A stretch of 64,000 nt of DNA from Kineococcus mangrovi (GTDB taxonomy: Bacteria > Actinomycetota > Actinomycetes > Actinomycetales > Kineococcaceae), in the NCBI RefSeq assembly GCF_041320705.1, contig NZ_JBGGTQ010000005.1, forward strand, positions 248,001 through 312,000. Reading direction: 5' to 3'. A program made the translations under genes and the position numbers. Each line of letters begins with the position of its first letter. Position 1 is the stretch's first letter. This document shows, one piece after another, positions 1 to 10,589 of the stretch. The notes beneath the pieces were generated by a model. It ran no database searches. It was given only the letters and a program-made list of their open reading frames with translations, and had not been told where the DNA came from.

Positions 1-320
1 ACGAAGCGGAACCCCTCGGCCAGCTGGGCCCACACGGACTCGCGGAACGGGGTCCGGGCGTGCTGGCGGACCGAGTCGTAGACGATCTTGCCGAAGTCCT
101 GGTCGACCCAGTCGCGCCGGGCGAACCCGGTGAGGGCGAACCCCGGGGGCAGCAGCCCCCGGTTCGACAGGTCGTAGATCGCCGGCATGAGCTTCTTGCG
201 CGCCAGGTCACCGGTCACGCCGAACATCACCATGCCGCAGGGACCGGCGATCCGGGGGAGCCTGCGGTCCCGCGGATCGCGCAGCGGGTTCACCGCGTGC
301 GTCACCCGCGTGGGGCTCAC
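1..320 (-). CDS. zwf: Glucose-6-phosphate 1-dehydrogenase, N-terminal part (cut by window edge)
   Basis: Only the first ~106 codons are inside the window. Read on the minus strand from a GTG at 320, the protein has the nucleotide-binding start typical of Zwf ([19 protein letters not shown]), then LTGFARRDW. The enzyme oxidises glucose 6-phosphate to 6-phosphogluconolactone with reduction of NADP+ at the head of the oxidative pentose-phosphate pathway in the cytoplasm. The GTG overlaps the tal stop codon as GTGA, so it is probably translationally coupled in a tkt-tal-zwf operon, the usual actinobacterial order. The C-terminus lies beyond position 1. Confidence 0.93.
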   Translation of the reverse strand, partial: MSPTRVTHAVNPLRDPRDRRLPRIAGPCGMVMFGVTGDLARKKLMPAIYDLSNRGLLPPGFALTGFARRDWVDQDFGKIVYDSVRQHARTPFRESVWAQLAEGFRF

Positions 321-1468
321 CGGGCGTCTGCCTGCGTCTTCACGCGCTCCAGCTCGTCGGTGACGGTCTGCAGCAGCTCGGTCCAGCTCTTCTCGAACTT
401 GTCCACGCCCTCGGTCTCGAGCAGGTCGACGACCTCGGTGTAGGAGATGCCCAGGCGCTCGAGGTCGTCGAGGACCTTCTGGGCCTCGCCGTAGGAGCCG
501 CGGACGGTGTCACCGCTCACCTCGGCGTGGTCGACGGTCGCGTCGAGCGTCTTGCCGGGCATGGTGTTCACGGTGTTCGGCGCCACGAGCTCGGTGACGT
601 AGAGGGTGTCGGGCAGGTTCGGGTCCTTGACCCCGGTGGAGGCCCACAGCGGACGCTGTGGACGGGCGCCGGCCTCCTTGAGGACCTGCCAGCGCGGGGT
701 CGAGAAGACCTCCTCGTAGGCCTGGTAGGCCAGGCGCGCGTTGGCCAGGCCCGCCTGGGAGCGCAGGCCCTTCGCCTCCTCCGTGCCGATCTCGTCGAGC
801 CGCTTGTCGATCTCGGTGTCGACGCGGGAGACGAAGAACGACGCCACGGACTCGATCGTGGAGAGGTCGTGGCCGTTGACCTTGGCCTGCTCGAGGCCGG
901 TGAGGAAGGCCTGCATCACCGCGCGGTAGCGGTCCAGGGAGAAGATCAGCGTGACGTTGACGCTGATGCCTTCCGACAGCGCGGTGGTGATGGCGGCCAG
1001 GCCCTCGACCGTGGCGGGGATCTTGATGTAGAGGTTCTCCCGGCCCACGGCCTTCCACAGCGTGCGGGCGGACCCCTCGGTGGCGGCGGTGTCGCGCGCC
1101 ATGCGGGGGTCGACCTCGAGGGAGACGCGGCCGTCGAGGCCGTCGGTGCGGTCGAAGACCGGCTTGAGGACGTCGCAGGCGCGGCGGACGTCCTCGGTGG
1201 TGATCTCGAAGACGGCCTTCTCGGTGTCGGCGCCGGCGGCGACGAGCTCGGAGACCTGCTCGGTGTAGCGGTCGCCCTTGGACAGCGCCGTCGCGAAGAT
1301 CGTCGGGTTGGACGTGACGCCCAGGACGCCGAGGTCGACGAGGCGCTGCAGCTCCCCGCCGTCGGTCAGCTCGCGGGAGAGGTCGTCGAGCCAGACCGAG
1401 ACGCCGTGCTGGTGCAGGGCCTCGAGGGTGGGGCTGGTGCTGGTGGGGGTGCTGGTGGTGTCGCTCAC
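317..1468 (-). CDS. tal: Transaldolase
   Basis: 383 aa transaldolase of the actinobacterial type (families of 360-385 aa). It transfers a dihydroxyacetone unit between sedoheptulose 7-phosphate and glyceraldehyde 3-phosphate in the non-oxidative pentose-phosphate branch. The segment [14 protein letters not shown] carries the Schiff-base lysine, and [14 protein letters not shown] near the N-terminus is the conserved TSNPTIF block. The GTG at 1468 is chosen because the sequence after it (SDTTSTPTS) leads into the conserved domain and CGGAG lies about 9 nt upstream; the frame stays open to 1570, but that stretch is the hairpin-rich intergenic region. It lies between tkt (upstream) and zwf (GTGA overlap downstream). 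Confidence 0.95.
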   Translation of the reverse strand: MSDTTSTPTSTSPTLEALHQHGVSVWLDDLSRELTDGGELQRLVDLGVLGVTSNPTIFATALSKGDRYTEQVSELVAAGADTEKAVFEITTEDVRRACDVLKPVFDRTDGLDGRVSLEVDPRMARDTAATEGSARTLWKAVGRENLYIKIPATVEGLAAITTALSEGISVNVTLIFSLDRYRAVMQAFLTGLEQAKVNGHDLSTIESVASFFVSRVDTEIDKRLDEIGTEEAKGLRSQAGLANARLAYQAYEEVFSTPRWQVLKEAGARPQRPLWASTGVKDPNLPDTLYVTELVAPNTVNTMPGKTLDATVDHAEVSGDTVRGSYGEAQKVLDDLERLGISYTEVVDLLETEGVDKFEKSWTELLQTVTDELERVKTQADAR

Positions 1469-1529
1469 GGGATTGCTCCGTTCCTTCGTCCACGGGGTGG
1501 TGGGCGCCGGGACGGCGCCCGCACGAGGT

Positions 1530-1559
1530 CCCGGGGGCCCGCCGGTGCGGGCCCCCGGG
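1530..1559 (-). terminator. Hairpin after tkt, between tkt and tal
   Basis: A perfect 13-bp inverted repeat (CCCGGGGGCCCGC, loop CGGT, GCGGGCCCCCGGG) starts 7 nt after the tkt stop in the direction of transcription. There is no T-run. It may act as a partial terminator or as a 3'-stabilising stem that sets the tkt to tal ratio. The stem is seen directly; the function is inferred. Confidence 0.7.
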
Positions 1560-1566
1560 GTGGTGC

Positions 1567-3657
1567 TCACTGCAGACCGGCGAGGGATTCCTTCGCAGCG
1601 GTCACGACCGCGGTGTCGGTCAGGCCGAACTCGCGGTACAGGTCCTGGTAGTCGGCCGACGCGCCGTAGTGCTCGATCGAGACCGAGCGGCCGGCGTCAC
1701 CGACGATGCCCTCCCAGCCGAAGGCCAGGGCGGCCTCGACCGAGACGCGGGCCTTGACCTGCGGCAGCAGGACGGTGTCGCGGTAGGCCTGGTCCTGCTG
1801 GGAGAACCACTCCCGGCACGGCATCGAGACCACGCGGGTGGGGACGCCCTCGGCCTCGAGCTTCTCGCGGGCCGCGACGGCGACCTGGACCTCGGAGCCG
1901 GTGCCGATGAGGATGACCTGCGGGGTGGCGGCCGAGCTCTCCACCAGGGTGTACGCGCCCTTGGCCACGCCGGAGGCGTCGCCCCAGCCGTCCTGCGAGC
2001 GGTCGAACGTCGGCAGGTTCTGGCGCGAGAGCGCCAGACCGGCCGGGCGGTCGGTGTGCCCGAGGATCGTGCGCCACGCCCACGCCGTCTCGTTGGCGTC
2101 ACCGGGCCGGACGACGTCCAGGCCCGGGATGGCGCGCAGCGCGGCGAGGTGCTCGATGGGCTGGTGCGTCGGGCCGTCCTCGCCCAGACCGATGGAGTCG
2201 TGCGTCCACACGTACGTCACCGGCAGCTGCATGATCGCCGCGAGGCGGACCGCCGGGCGCATGTAGTCGCTGAAGACGAGGAACGTGCCGCCGTAGGGGC
2301 GGGTGCCGCCGTGCAGCGCGATCCCGTTGAGGATGGCGCCCATGGCGTGCTCGCGGATCCCGAAGTGCAGGGTGCGGCCGTAGAGGTTGCCCTCCCACGT
2401 CTTCGTCGTGCGGCTCTCCGGCAGGAAGCTCGGCTCGCCCTTCATCGACGTCAGGTTCGACTCGGCCAGGTCGGCCGAGCCGCCCCACAGCTCCGGCAGG
2501 GTCGAGGCGAGGGCGTTGAGGACCTCACCGGACGCCTTGCGGGAGGCGATGGAGGTGCCGGCCTCGAAGACCGGCAGTGCCTGCTCCCAGCCGGCGGGCA
2601 GGGTGCGGGTGCGCATCCGGTCGAACAGCTCGGCGCGCTCACCGGCGCCGGCGCGCCAGGCGTCGAACTCCTGCTGCCACGCGGCGTGCTCGTCCTTGGC
2701 GCGATCGCGCAGGGCGCGGGTGTGGGCGAGGACGTCGTCGGCCACGGCGAACTCGGCCTCGGGGTCGAACCCGAGCAGCTCCTTGGTGGCCTTGACCTCG
2801 TCCTCGCCGAGGGCCGAGCCGTGCGACTTGCCGGTGTTCTGGGCGTTCGGCGCCGGGTAGGCGATGATCGTGCGCAGCACGATGATCGACGGCTTGGACG
2901 TCTCGGCCTTGGCGGCCTCGAGCGCGGCGTGCAGCCCGGCGACGTCCTCGGTGTACTCGCCCTCGCCGCCGTTGGTCCAGTCGATCGTCTGGACGTGCCA
3001 GCCGTAGGACTCGTAGCGCTTGGCCGTGTCCTCCCCGAGGGCGATCGCGGTGTCGTCCTCGATGGAGATGTGGTTCTGGTCGTAGATGACGACGAGGTTG
3101 CCCAGCTCCTGGACGCCGGCGATGGCCGAGGCCTCGGAGGTGACGCCCTCCTCGATGTCGCCGTCGGAGGCCAGCACGTAGACGTGGTGGTCGAACGGGC
3201 TCGTGCCGGGGGCGGCCTCGGGGTCGAACAGGCCGCGCTCGCGGCGGGCGGCCATGGCCATCCCGACGGCCGAGGACAGGCCCTGGCCCAGGGGACCGGT
3301 GGTCATCTCCACGCCGGCGGTGTGCCCGTGCTCGGGGTGGCCCGGGGTCTTCGAGCCCCACTTGCGCAGGGCCTTCAGGTCGTCCAGCTCCAGGCCGTAG
3401 CCGGCCAGGTACAACTGGACGTAGAGCGTGAGGCTGGAGTGCCCGCAGGAGAGCACGAACCGGTCGCGGCCGACCCAGTCCGGGTCGGCCGGGTCCTGCC
3501 GCAGCATCTTCTGGAACAGCAGGTAGGCCACCGGGGCCAGGCTCATCGCGGTACCCGGGTGCCCGTTGCCGGCGCGCTGCACGGCGTCCATGGCCAGGAC
3601 GCGGACGGTGTCGACCGCCTTCGTGTCGAGTTCGCTCCACTCGAGGGGCTGGCTCAC
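1567..3657 (-). CDS. tkt: Transketolase
   Basis: 696 aa, full length for a bacterial transketolase. It is a thiamine-diphosphate enzyme moving two-carbon units between ketose and aldose phosphates. Visible landmarks are [13 protein letters not shown] at residues ~31-43, the ThDP motif region SDGDIEEG followed by NLVVIYDQN (GDG...NN type), and the central FGIREHAMG block of the pyrimidine-binding domain. The GTG at 3657 is preceded by a near-perfect Shine-Dalgarno (GGGAGGAG, about 5 nt away), so this start is firm. It is first in a tkt-tal-zwf cluster divergent from ctaB, a well-known actinobacterial arrangement. Confidence 0.97.
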   Translation of the reverse strand: MSQPLEWSELDTKAVDTVRVLAMDAVQRAGNGHPGTAMSLAPVAYLLFQKMLRQDPADPDWVGRDRFVLSCGHSSLTLYVQLYLAGYGLELDDLKALRKWGSKTPGHPEHGHTAGVEMTTGPLGQGLSSAVGMAMAARRERGLFDPEAAPGTSPFDHHVYVLASDGDIEEGVTSEASAIAGVQELGNLVVIYDQNHISIEDDTAIALGEDTAKRYESYGWHVQTIDWTNGGEGEYTEDVAGLHAALEAAKAETSKPSIIVLRTIIAYPAPNAQNTGKSHGSALGEDEVKATKELLGFDPEAEFAVADDVLAHTRALRDRAKDEHAAWQQEFDAWRAGAGERAELFDRMRTRTLPAGWEQALPVFEAGTSIASRKASGEVLNALASTLPELWGGSADLAESNLTSMKGEPSFLPESRTTKTWEGNLYGRTLHFGIREHAMGAILNGIALHGGTRPYGGTFLVFSDYMRPAVRLAAIMQLPVTYVWTHDSIGLGEDGPTHQPIEHLAALRAIPGLDVVRPGDANETAWAWRTILGHTDRPAGLALSRQNLPTFDRSQDGWGDASGVAKGAYTLVESSAATPQVILIGTGSEVQVAVAAREKLEAEGVPTRVVSMPCREWFSQQDQAYRDTVLLPQVKARVSVEAALAFGWEGIVGDAGRSVSIEHYGASADYQDLYREFGLTDTAVVTAAKESLAGLQ

Positions 3658-4009
3658 GTGTCTCCTCCCGTGCGAACCAGCTGACCGCCCAGCGCCCGGA
3701 TGGCGGTGGGGACCGGCCGTTGGTCCGCTCTGTCGTCTTCCGTCGCGGCCGGGACCGTGGTGTTCCGGTCCGGCGTCCGAGGCGTTCTGTGTGGTGACGC
3801 TCCGTGGCCGTCGCTCGCGGCGGTGTGGGGCGCGTCGCCTGCGAGGAGCCTACTCGCACGCGGGTGGGCCGCAGCTGGGCAGGGGTGCACCCCCGCGGGG
3901 GTGAGGCCGCGGTGGCGCCGACGCGCCCGCGACGCCCTCCCGGGTACGACAGCGCGTAGCAGAGGCGTAAGCTCGAGGCTGCCCGTTGCCGCCTCGCCCT
4001 GAGGACACT
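3658..4009. other. Intergenic region between tkt and ctaB (divergent)
   Basis: 352 bases without a convincing gene; ORFs here are short and lack conserved sequence. It must hold the divergent promoters. For ctaB a -10-like TAAGCT lies at 3968-3973 on the plus strand, giving a leader of roughly 30 nt before the GTG at 4010. I see no clear promoter on the tkt side. Confidence 0.6.
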
Positions 4010-5029
4010 GTGACCGTCGCCGACCCGCGTCTCTCCGACGCCCCCGCGCACTCCCGGACCAGCCTGCTGGGCCGGCGCCGCGGTGGGCGCCCCCCGCGCT
4101 TCCCCCGGGCCGCGGCGTACCTCGCCCTGACCAAGCCGCGCATCGTCGAGCTCCTGCTCATCACGACGATCCCGGTGATGCTCTTCGCGGCGGGCGGTCT
4201 GCCGTCGGGCCGGCTGGTGCTGACGACCTTCGTCGGCGGGGCGCTGGCCGCCGGCTGCGCCAACACGCTGAACTGCTACTTCGACCGCGACATCGACGCG
4301 CTGATGAAGCGCACCGAGAACCGGCCGCTGGTCACCGGTGCGGTGAGCCCGCGCCAGGCCCTCGCGTTCGCCGCCGTGCTGGGCCTGACCTCGACCGCGC
4401 TGTTCGTGGCCTTCGTCAACGTGCTGTCGGCGGCCCTGGCCGTCGCGGCGATCCTGCTCTACGTCGTCGGCTACACGCTGCTGCTCAAGCGCCGCACCTC
4501 CCAGAACATCGTCTGGGGCGGCGTCGCCGGCTGCATGCAGGTGCTCATCGGCTGGACGGCCGTGACGGGCTCGCTGAGCTGGGCGCCCTTCGTCCTGTTC
4601 GGGGTCATCTTCCTGTGGACCCCGCCGCACTACTGGCCGCTGTCGGTGCGCTACCGCGAGGACTACGCCAACGCGGGTGTGCCCATGCTCCCGGTGGTGG
4701 CCACGCCGACGACCGTCTCCCGCCAGGTCGTCGCCTACACGGTGGCGATGGTCCTGTGCTCCCTGCTCCTCGTGCCGCTCGGCGGCGCGGGGGTCCTCTA
4801 CGGCGTCGCCGCCCTCGCCCTCGGCCTGGCCTTCCTGGGGCAGACGATCGGCCTGCACCGGCGCGCCTCGCGCTTCGAGCGGGAGACCGGTGGCCGGGAC
4901 GCGGGCACGCTGGAGCAGCTGCGCCGCATCTCGCCCATGGGCGTCTTCCACGGGTCGATCACGTACCTGACGCTGCTGTCGGTGGCGGTGGCCCTCGACC
5001 CGTTCGTGCGGATCCCCTGGCCGTTCTGA
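4010..5029 (+). CDS. ctaB: Protoheme IX farnesyltransferase (heme O synthase)
   Basis: 339 aa integral membrane prenyltransferase of the UbiA family. It attaches a farnesyl group to heme B to give heme O, a step towards heme A of cytochrome oxidase. The sequence has the family motif [15 protein letters not shown] with the Asp residues that bind the Mg-diphosphate, followed by ENRPL, and multiple hydrophobic helices. The GTG at 4010 has GAGGA about 5 nt upstream; the frame extends a few codons further up, but only with a TTG and no ribosome site. It is divergent from tkt. The partner ctaA, often near the ABC/suf block in this phylum, is not in the window. Confidence 0.95.
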   Translation: MTVADPRLSDAPAHSRTSLLGRRRGGRPPRFPRAAAYLALTKPRIVELLLITTIPVMLFAAGGLPSGRLVLTTFVGGALAAGCANTLNCYFDRDIDALMKRTENRPLVTGAVSPRQALAFAAVLGLTSTALFVAFVNVLSAALAVAAILLYVVGYTLLLKRRTSQNIVWGGVAGCMQVLIGWTAVTGSLSWAPFVLFGVIFLWTPPHYWPLSVRYREDYANAGVPMLPVVATPTTVSRQVVAYTVAMVLCSLLLVPLGGAGVLYGVAALALGLAFLGQTIGLHRRASRFERETGGRDAGTLEQLRRISPMGVFHGSITYLTLLSVAVALDPFVRIPWPF

Positions 5030-5113
5030 CCTGGTCGGCCCCAGCCGCGACGCTGGCCCCGCCCGTCGTGACGGTGGGGCACCCGGACGCGCACCGGCGC
5101 GCCGCCCGGAGAC

Positions 5114-5141
5114 GCGGCGCACCGCGCACGTGGTGCGCCGC
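5114..5141. terminator. Bidirectional hairpin between ctaB and the ABC permease
   Basis: A perfect 10-bp inverted repeat (GCGGCGCACC, 8-nt loop, GGTGCGCCGC) lies in the 271-base gap between two convergent genes (ctaB ends at 5029, permease ends at 5301). It could terminate both transcripts. The rest of the gap shows no gene. Confidence 0.65.
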
Positions 5142-5300
5142 ACCCCGTCCACCGCGACGCAGCGGGCCGGGACGTGCCGCTCCGGCGGCGCTCCTGCACC
5201 GCCGCTCGTGGTGGGGGTGCGCCGACGTCCGGTCAGCGCGGCGTCGACCGCGACGAACGCGCTCGGGGCCGGCACGACACCCGCCCGAGCGCCGGTGAGC

Positions 5301-6074
5301 TCACTCCCAGCGGAACCACCGCGCGCAGGCGAGGCTGCCGGCGATCGCCCAGACGGCCAGCACCACGAGCGGGCCGGCGGCGAGCGTCCCGGCCCCCAGG
5401 GCCTCGCGGACCGCGGTGCCGAGCGCGCCGGACGGCAGCAGGTCGGTGACGGGGGACAGGGGCGAGGGCAGGACGAGCCCGCCCCCGGCGAGCAGCAGCA
5501 CCCACGCGAAGTTGGCGACGGCCAGCGTCCCCTCGGCCCGCACGGTCCCGGCCAGCAGCAGGCCCAGCGCGGTGAAGGCCGCGACGCCGAGCAGCACGGC
5601 GGGCACCGCCAGGACCAGCCGGCCCGACGGCGACCAGCCCAGCGCCGCGGCCAGGGCGCCGAGCACGACGACCTGCACGACGACGAGGGCCAGGACGGCC
5701 AGGACCTTGCCGGCCAGCAACCCGCCGCGCCCCAGCGGCGAGGTCGCCAGCAACCGCAGGACCCCGTTGCGGCGGTCGAAACCGGTACCGATGGCCTGGC
5801 CCGTGAAGGCCGTCGAGACGACCGCGAGGGCGAGGACCCCGCCCAGGGCCAGCGCCGGGCGGTCCCCGGACCCGAGGTCCAGGGAGGTCACGCGGGTCAC
5901 GCCGACGAGGACGAGGGCCGGCAGCAGCAGCGTCAGCAGCAGCTGCTCACCGTTGCGCAGCGCGATGGTGGCCTCGAAGCGGGCCTGGCGCAGCACGCGC
6001 CGGGCGAAGGGGGCCGAGGCCCCGCCGGGGGTGAAGTCGAGCCCGTCCGCGGGCCTGGTCAGGGACGTGCTCAC
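5301..6074 (-). CDS. ABC-2 type transporter permease
   Basis: 257 aa membrane protein with about six hydrophobic segments (for example LLLTLLLPALVLVGV and VLAVLALVVVQVVVLGALAAAL) and the ABC-2 permease organisation with a soluble N-terminus. It is the membrane half of an exporter whose ATPase is encoded immediately upstream; the GTG start at 6074 overlaps the ATPase stop as GTGA. The same ATPase-permease pair sits next to sufR in mycobacteria (Rv1458c-Rv1457c region), so the linkage is conserved, but the substrate is unknown. Confidence 0.85.
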   Translation of the reverse strand: MSTSLTRPADGLDFTPGGASAPFARRVLRQARFEATIALRNGEQLLLTLLLPALVLVGVTRVTSLDLGSGDRPALALGGVLALAVVSTAFTGQAIGTGFDRRNGVLRLLATSPLGRGGLLAGKVLAVLALVVVQVVVLGALAAALGWSPSGRLVLAVPAVLLGVAAFTALGLLLAGTVRAEGTLAVANFAWVLLLAGGGLVLPSPLSPVTDLLPSGALGTAVREALGAGTLAAGPLVVLAVWAIAGSLACARWFRWE

Positions 6075-7033
6075 CGCAGGGTCCTCCCGGTCAGGTCGAG
6101 GAACACGTCCTCGAGGGTCTTGCGGACCGGGCCGATGCCTTCGGCCAGGACGTCGTGCGAGGCGCACCAGCTCGTGACGGTCGCCACCACGCGCGGGTCG
6201 ACCTCGACGCCGGTGACGGCGTAGCGGCCCGTCTCGACCTCGTCGACGTCGGCGCCGACGGGCAGGGCGCGCGCCAGGTCCCGCGTGGGCAGGCCCGGCC
6301 GGGAGCGGAAGGTCAGCGCGGCCGGCCCCGAGGTCAGCTCCGCGGGGGTGCCGGTCGCCACGACGCGGCCGTGGTCGACGACGACGACGTCGTCGGCGAG
6401 GCGTTCGGCCTCCTCCATGAGGTGGGTGGTCAGCACGACCGCGACCCCGGCCGCCCGCACCTGGCGCACCACGTCCCAGACCGCGAGGCGCGCCTGCGGG
6501 TCCAGGCCCGCGCTGGGCTCGTCGAGGAAGACCAGCTCGGGGCGGCCCACCAGCGCGCAGGCCATCGCCAGCCGTTGCCGCTGCCCGCCGGACAGGCGGC
6601 GCACCCGGGTGCGGGCGAAGGACGTCAGGCCCAGCCGCTCGGACAGGGCCCGCAGGTCGAGGGGGTCGGTGTGCAGGGCGGCCACGTGCGCGAGGGCCTC
6701 GTGGGCCGAGACCCCGGTGGGCAGCCCCCCGTCCTGCAGCATGACGCCCACGCGGGGCCGCAGGGCGGCGGCGTCGTGGACGGGGTCCAGGCCCAGCACC
6801 CGGACCGTGCCGGAGTCGGCGCGCTGCAACCCCTCGCAGATCGCGACGGTGGTCGTCTTGCCGGCCCCGTTGGGGCCCAGCACCGCGGTGACCCGGCCGT
6901 GCGCGGCGGTGAAGGACAGCCCGGCCAGGACGGCGGGCCCGGCGCCGAAGGTCTTGCGCAGGTCGCGGACCTCGACGGCCGCGGCTGCGTCGCCGTCCGT
7001 CGTCGCCGCGGGGGAGGGGGAGCCGAGCACCAC
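6071..7033 (-). CDS. ABC transporter ATP-binding protein (ABC-2 exporter)
   Basis: 320 aa. Walker A is GPNGAGKTT, the signature is LSGGQRQRL, Walker B is LVFLDEPSAGLD, and the H-loop is LTTHLME, so the ATPase is complete. A C-terminal extension of about 90 aa follows the nucleotide-binding domain, as in drug-export ATPases of this type. I place the start at the GTG at 7033: there is no Shine-Dalgarno, but TAGACT at 7042-7047 (minus strand) ends 8 nt before it, pointing to a leaderless transcript. The frame continues to 7108, but those codons would overlap the promoter. It is divergent from sufR, so the two genes share a short control region. Confidence 0.88.
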   Translation of the reverse strand: MVLGSPSPAATTDGDAAAAVEVRDLRKTFGAGPAVLAGLSFTAAHGRVTAVLGPNGAGKTTTVAICEGLQRADSGTVRVLGLDPVHDAAALRPRVGVMLQDGGLPTGVSAHEALAHVAALHTDPLDLRALSERLGLTSFARTRVRRLSGGQRQRLAMACALVGRPELVFLDEPSAGLDPQARLAVWDVVRQVRAAGVAVVLTTHLMEEAERLADDVVVVDHGRVVATGTPAELTSGPAALTFRSRPGLPTRDLARALPVGADVDEVETGRYAVTGVEVDPRVVATVTSWCASHDVLAEGIGPVRKTLEDVFLDLTGRTLR

Positions 7034-7113
7034 GAGGACGCAGTCTACGAGGGAGGTAGTAGCGCGCCCGACCGCTCGCCGGGGGGTGGTGCCGGACGAG
7101 CGGGTCAATTAGG

Positions 7114-7127
7114 TAACATGGATGTTG
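7114..7127 (+). promoter_or_regulatory. Probable SufR operator overlapping the sufR -10 box
   Basis: AACATGGATGTT at 7115-7126 is a perfect palindrome, and TAAC-N6-GTTG differs by one base from the CAAC-N6-GTTG site described for cyanobacterial SufR. TAACAT at 7114-7119 also fits a -10 box and is followed by 7 nt and a GTG at 7127. Binding here would block the polymerase directly, giving autorepression. The palindrome and -10 fit are seen; binding by SufR is inferred. Confidence 0.55.
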
Positions 7128-7903
7128 TGGAAATGGTGAGGACAGCCTCACCGGGACGGACGGCCGCCCCGGTGGGCGAGAGCCTGCCCGGGGTCGAGGA
7201 GGCCCGCACCCGCACCCGCGTCCGCACCAGCGTCGCCGAGCTGGGCCCCGTCAGCGCGGCCCGCGTCGCCGAGGTCCTCGGTCTCACCGGTGCCGCGGTC
7301 CGCCGCCACCTCGACGCGATGGTCGCCGACGGCGTGCTCGAGGTCCGCGACCCCCGGCCCGGGGCCCGTCGGGGCCGCGGGCGCCCGGCGAAGGAGTACG
7401 TCATCGGCTCGGCCGGTCACGACGACCTGCCCGCCGGGTACGACGAGCTGGCGCTCACGGCCCTGCAGTACCTGGCCGACACGCTCGGTCCCGAGGCCGT
7501 CACCGACTTCGCCCGCCGCCGGTTCGCCGGCCTGGAGGAGGCCCTGGCCGGTCTCGACGGTCCGCTGCCCGAGCGGGTCGACGCCCTCGTGCGGGCGCTG
7601 GCCGACCAGGGGTTCTCGGCGAGCTCGCGGCCGGTGGCCCGGGGAACAGCGGCCGAGGGCGTCCAGTTGTGCCAGGGGCACTGCCCCGTCCAGAAGGTCG
7701 CCGAGGCCTTCCCGCAGCTGTGCGAGGCCGAGCGGCGGACGTTCGAGACCGTCCTCGGCACCCGGGTCCAGCGCCTGGCGACCCTCGCCCACGGCGACCA
7801 CGTCTGCACGACGTTCGTGCCCCTCGAAGCGCTCCACCAGCACGAACCCCCGCAAGCCCCCCCGCACCACGACCAGCACGCCACGGAAGGACGACGACTG
7901 TGA
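7127..7903 (+). CDS. sufR: SufR-type iron-sulfur cluster regulator
   Basis: 258 aa DeoR/ArsR-like winged-helix repressor of the suf operon. The N-terminal HTH is [21 protein letters not shown]. The C-terminal half has the SufR cysteine pattern [21 protein letters not shown] with a further HVCTTF, the ligands of a sensing Fe-S cluster. ATGs at 7118 and 7133 and the GTG at 7127 are all in frame. I chose 7127 because a TAACAT -10 box sits 7 nt before it, as for many leaderless genes in this window, and overlaps the ATG at 7118. The gene overlaps sufB as GTGA, so regulator and machinery form one operon. Confidence 0.92.
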   Translation: MEMVRTASPGRTAAPVGESLPGVEEARTRTRVRTSVAELGPVSAARVAEVLGLTGAAVRRHLDAMVADGVLEVRDPRPGARRGRGRPAKEYVIGSAGHDDLPAGYDELALTALQYLADTLGPEAVTDFARRRFAGLEEALAGLDGPLPERVDALVRALADQGFSASSRPVARGTAAEGVQLCQGHCPVQKVAEAFPQLCEAERRTFETVLGTRVQRLATLAHGDHVCTTFVPLEALHQHEPPQAPPHHDQHATEGRRL

Positions 7904-9336
7904 CCGACACCGTCTCCGAGACCCCGACCACCGCGGGCCCGCCCGAGCTCGAGGGTCTGGGCAAGTACCAGTACGGCTGGGCGGACTCCGACTCCGCCGG
8001 CGCGTCGGCCCGTCGCGGGCTGTCCGAGGACGTCGTGCGCGACATCTCGGCGAAGAAGGGCGAGCCGGAGTGGATGCTCGCGCTGCGCCTGAAGGCGCTG
8101 CGGATGTTCGGCCGCAAGCCGATGCCCGACTGGGGTTCGGACCTCACCGGGATCGACTTCGAGAACATCAAGTACTTCGTGCGCTCGACCGAGAAGCAGG
8201 CGACCAGCTGGGACGAGCTGCCCGAGGACATCAAGAACACCTACGACCGCCTCGGCATCCCCGAGGCCGAGAAGCAGCGGCTCATCGCCGGTGTCGCGGC
8301 CCAGTACGAGTCCGAGGTCGTCTACCACCAGATCCGCGAGGACCTGGAGGAGAAGGGCGTCGTCTTCGTCGACACCGACACCGGGCTGCGCGAGCACGAG
8401 GAGCTCTTCAAGGAGTACTTCGGTTCGGTCATCCCCGTCGGGGACAACAAGTTCGCCTCGCTCAACACGGCCGTGTGGTCGGGCGGGTCGTTCATCTACG
8501 TCCCCAAGGGCGTCCACGTCGACATCCCGCTGCAGGCCTACTTCCGGATCAACACCGAGAACATGGGCCAGTTCGAGCGCACGCTGATCATCGCCGACGA
8601 GGGTTCCTACGTGCACTACGTCGAGGGCTGCACGGCGCCGATCTACCAGTCCGACTCGCTGCACTCCGCGGTCGTCGAGATCGTGGTGAAGAAGAACGCC
8701 CGCGTGCGGTACACGACGATCCAGAACTGGTCGAACAACGTCTACAACCTGGTGACCAAGCGCGCCACGGCCGCCGAGGGCGCGACCATGGAGTGGATCG
8801 ACGGGAACATCGGCTCCAAGGTGACGATGAAGTACCCGGCCGTCTACCTCATGGGCGAGCACGCCAAGGGCGAGACCCTCTCGATCGCCATGGCCGGTGA
8901 GGGCCAGCACCAGGACGCCGGCGCCAAGATGGTCCACGCCGCCCCGCACACCGCCAGCTCGATCGTCTCCAAGTCGATCGCCCGCGGCGGTGGCCGCACG
9001 TCCTACCGCGGCCTCATCCAGGTCCTGGAGGGTGCTCACCACGCGGCCTCGACGGTCCGCTGCGACGCCCTCCTGGTCGACACCATCTCCCGGTCGGACA
9101 CCTACCCCTACAACGACATCCGCGAGGACGACGTCGTCATGGGGCACGAGGCCACGGTCTCGAAGGTCTCCGACGACCAGCTCTTCTACCTCATGAGCCG
9201 CGGCATGGCCGAGGACGAGGCCATGGCGATGATCGTGCGCGGGTTCATCGAGCCCGTCGCGCGCGAGCTGCCCATGGAGTACGCGCTGGAACTGAACCGC
9301 CTCATCGAGCTGCAGATGGAAGGGGCCGTCGGCTGA
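7900..9336 (+). CDS. sufB: Fe-S cluster assembly scaffold SufB
   Basis: 478 aa, the normal SufB length. SufB forms the SufBC2D scaffold on which Fe-S clusters are assembled in the cytoplasm. Characteristic stretches include [32 protein letters not shown] and the C-terminal [11 protein letters not shown] ... [11 protein letters not shown] ... [14 protein letters not shown]. The GTG at 7900 overlaps the sufR stop and has GGAAGGA upstream. sufD follows with a 1-base overlap (TGATG). Confidence 0.97.
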   Translation: MTDTVSETPTTAGPPELEGLGKYQYGWADSDSAGASARRGLSEDVVRDISAKKGEPEWMLALRLKALRMFGRKPMPDWGSDLTGIDFENIKYFVRSTEKQATSWDELPEDIKNTYDRLGIPEAEKQRLIAGVAAQYESEVVYHQIREDLEEKGVVFVDTDTGLREHEELFKEYFGSVIPVGDNKFASLNTAVWSGGSFIYVPKGVHVDIPLQAYFRINTENMGQFERTLIIADEGSYVHYVEGCTAPIYQSDSLHSAVVEIVVKKNARVRYTTIQNWSNNVYNLVTKRATAAEGATMEWIDGNIGSKVTMKYPAVYLMGEHAKGETLSIAMAGEGQHQDAGAKMVHAAPHTASSIVSKSIARGGGRTSYRGLIQVLEGAHHAASTVRCDALLVDTISRSDTYPYNDIREDDVVMGHEATVSKVSDDQLFYLMSRGMAEDEAMAMIVRGFIEPVARELPMEYALELNRLIELQMEGAVG

Positions 9337-10589
9337 TGACCCTGGTCAACGAAGAGACCACCGCCTCCGCGCCGGGCACCCGCGCCGGCACGGTGGACAC
9401 CTCCGGGGCGCACACCCACGGCGGGCCCGCCGCCCCGGAGGCCTCGCGCGCCGCCCGGGCGACCTCCTTCGACGTGGTCGACTTCCCGGTGCCCACGGGC
9501 CGGGAGGAGGAGTGGAAGTTCTCCCCGCTGCGCCAGCTCGCGCCGCTGTTCGAGGTCGCCGAGCGCGCCGCCGGGAACTCCGCCGCCGTCGAGGTCAGCG
9601 CCCCCGCCGGCGTCGAGCACACCACCGGCACCCCGGCCGAGGTCGGGGCCGGGACCGCGTTCGTGCCCGGTGACCGCGCCGCCGCCGCGTCGTGGAACGC
9701 CACCGACGTCGCGCACGTCGTGCGCGTGCCCGCCGAGGTCGAGCTGACCGAGCCGGTCCTGGTGACCGTCCGCGGGCAGGCCGGGCGCACGAGCGAGGGC
9801 CACCTCGTCGTCGAGACCGGTCACCACGCCAAGGCCCTCGTCGTGCTCTCGCACGTCGGGTCCGGCGCCCACCGCGGCAACGTCGAGGTCCGCGCCGGCG
9901 ACGGTTCGGAGCTGACGGTCGTGAGCCTGCAGGAGTGGGACGACGACGCGCTGCACGTCGGCCAGCACGACGTCCGCGTCGGCCGCGACGCGCAGGTGCG
10001 CCACATCGTCGTCACCCTCGGCGGCAAGGCCGTCCGCGTCTCGGCGAACATCGGCTACGCCGCCCCCGGCGGGTCGGCGACCGCGCTCGGGGTGTACTTC
10101 GCCGGGTCCGGCCAGCACTCCGAGCACCGCCAGTTCGTCGACCACACGGCCGTGAACTGCCGCAGCTACGTCGAGTACAAGGGTGCCCTGCAGGGGGCCG
10201 ACGCCCACGCGGTGTGGATCGGCGACGTGCTCATCCGCGCCTCCGCCGAGGGCACCGAGACGTACGAGCTGAACCGCAACCTCGTCCTGACCGACGGTGC
10301 GCGCGCGGACTCGGTGCCGAACCTGGAGATCGAGACCGGCGAGATCGTCGGCGCCGGCCACGCCAGCGCCACGGGCCGCTTCGACGACGAGCAGCTGTTC
10401 TACCTGCAGTCGCGGGGGATCAGCGAGGAGGAGGCCCGCCGTCTCGTCGTGCGCGGCTTCTTCGCCAGCATCGTCGAGCGGATCGGCATCCCCGAGGTCT
10501 CGCAGCGACTCATGACCACGATCGAGGGCCGGCTGGCGCAGGACCCCACCGCGCCCGCCCCCGCCGCCCAGCCCGTTGAGGAGAACTGA
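9336..10589 (+). CDS. sufD: Fe-S cluster assembly protein SufD
   Basis: 417 aa paralogue of SufB and partner in the SufBC2D complex. The C-terminal half matches the SufB/SufD beta-helix core: EHRQFVDHTAVNCRSYVEYKGAL, then ATGRFDDEQLFYLQSRGISEEEARRLVVRGF. The N-terminus includes PVPTGREEEWKFSPL, typical of SufD. ATG at 9336 shares its A with the sufB stop. sufC starts directly after its stop. No Rieske ferredoxin gene is inserted between sufD and sufC, unlike in many other actinobacteria. Confidence 0.95.
   Translation: MTLVNEETTASAPGTRAGTVDTSGAHTHGGPAAPEASRAARATSFDVVDFPVPTGREEEWKFSPLRQLAPLFEVAERAAGNSAAVEVSAPAGVEHTTGTPAEVGAGTAFVPGDRAAAASWNATDVAHVVRVPAEVELTEPVLVTVRGQAGRTSEGHLVVETGHHAKALVVLSHVGSGAHRGNVEVRAGDGSELTVVSLQEWDDDALHVGQHDVRVGRDAQVRHIVVTLGGKAVRVSANIGYAAPGGSATALGVYFAGSGQHSEHRQFVDHTAVNCRSYVEYKGALQGADAHAVWIGDVLIRASAEGTETYELNRNLVLTDGARADSVPNLEIETGEIVGAGHASATGRFDDEQLFYLQSRGISEEEARRLVVRGFFASIVERIGIPEVSQRLMTTIEGRLAQDPTAPAPAAQPVEEN

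Noticed and set aside
2639-5275. Very long minus-strand frame of 878 codons across tkt and ctaB
   Set aside because: It is a shadow of the real genes in a GC-rich genome: low-complexity Arg/Pro/Gly/Ala sequence, no conserved motif.
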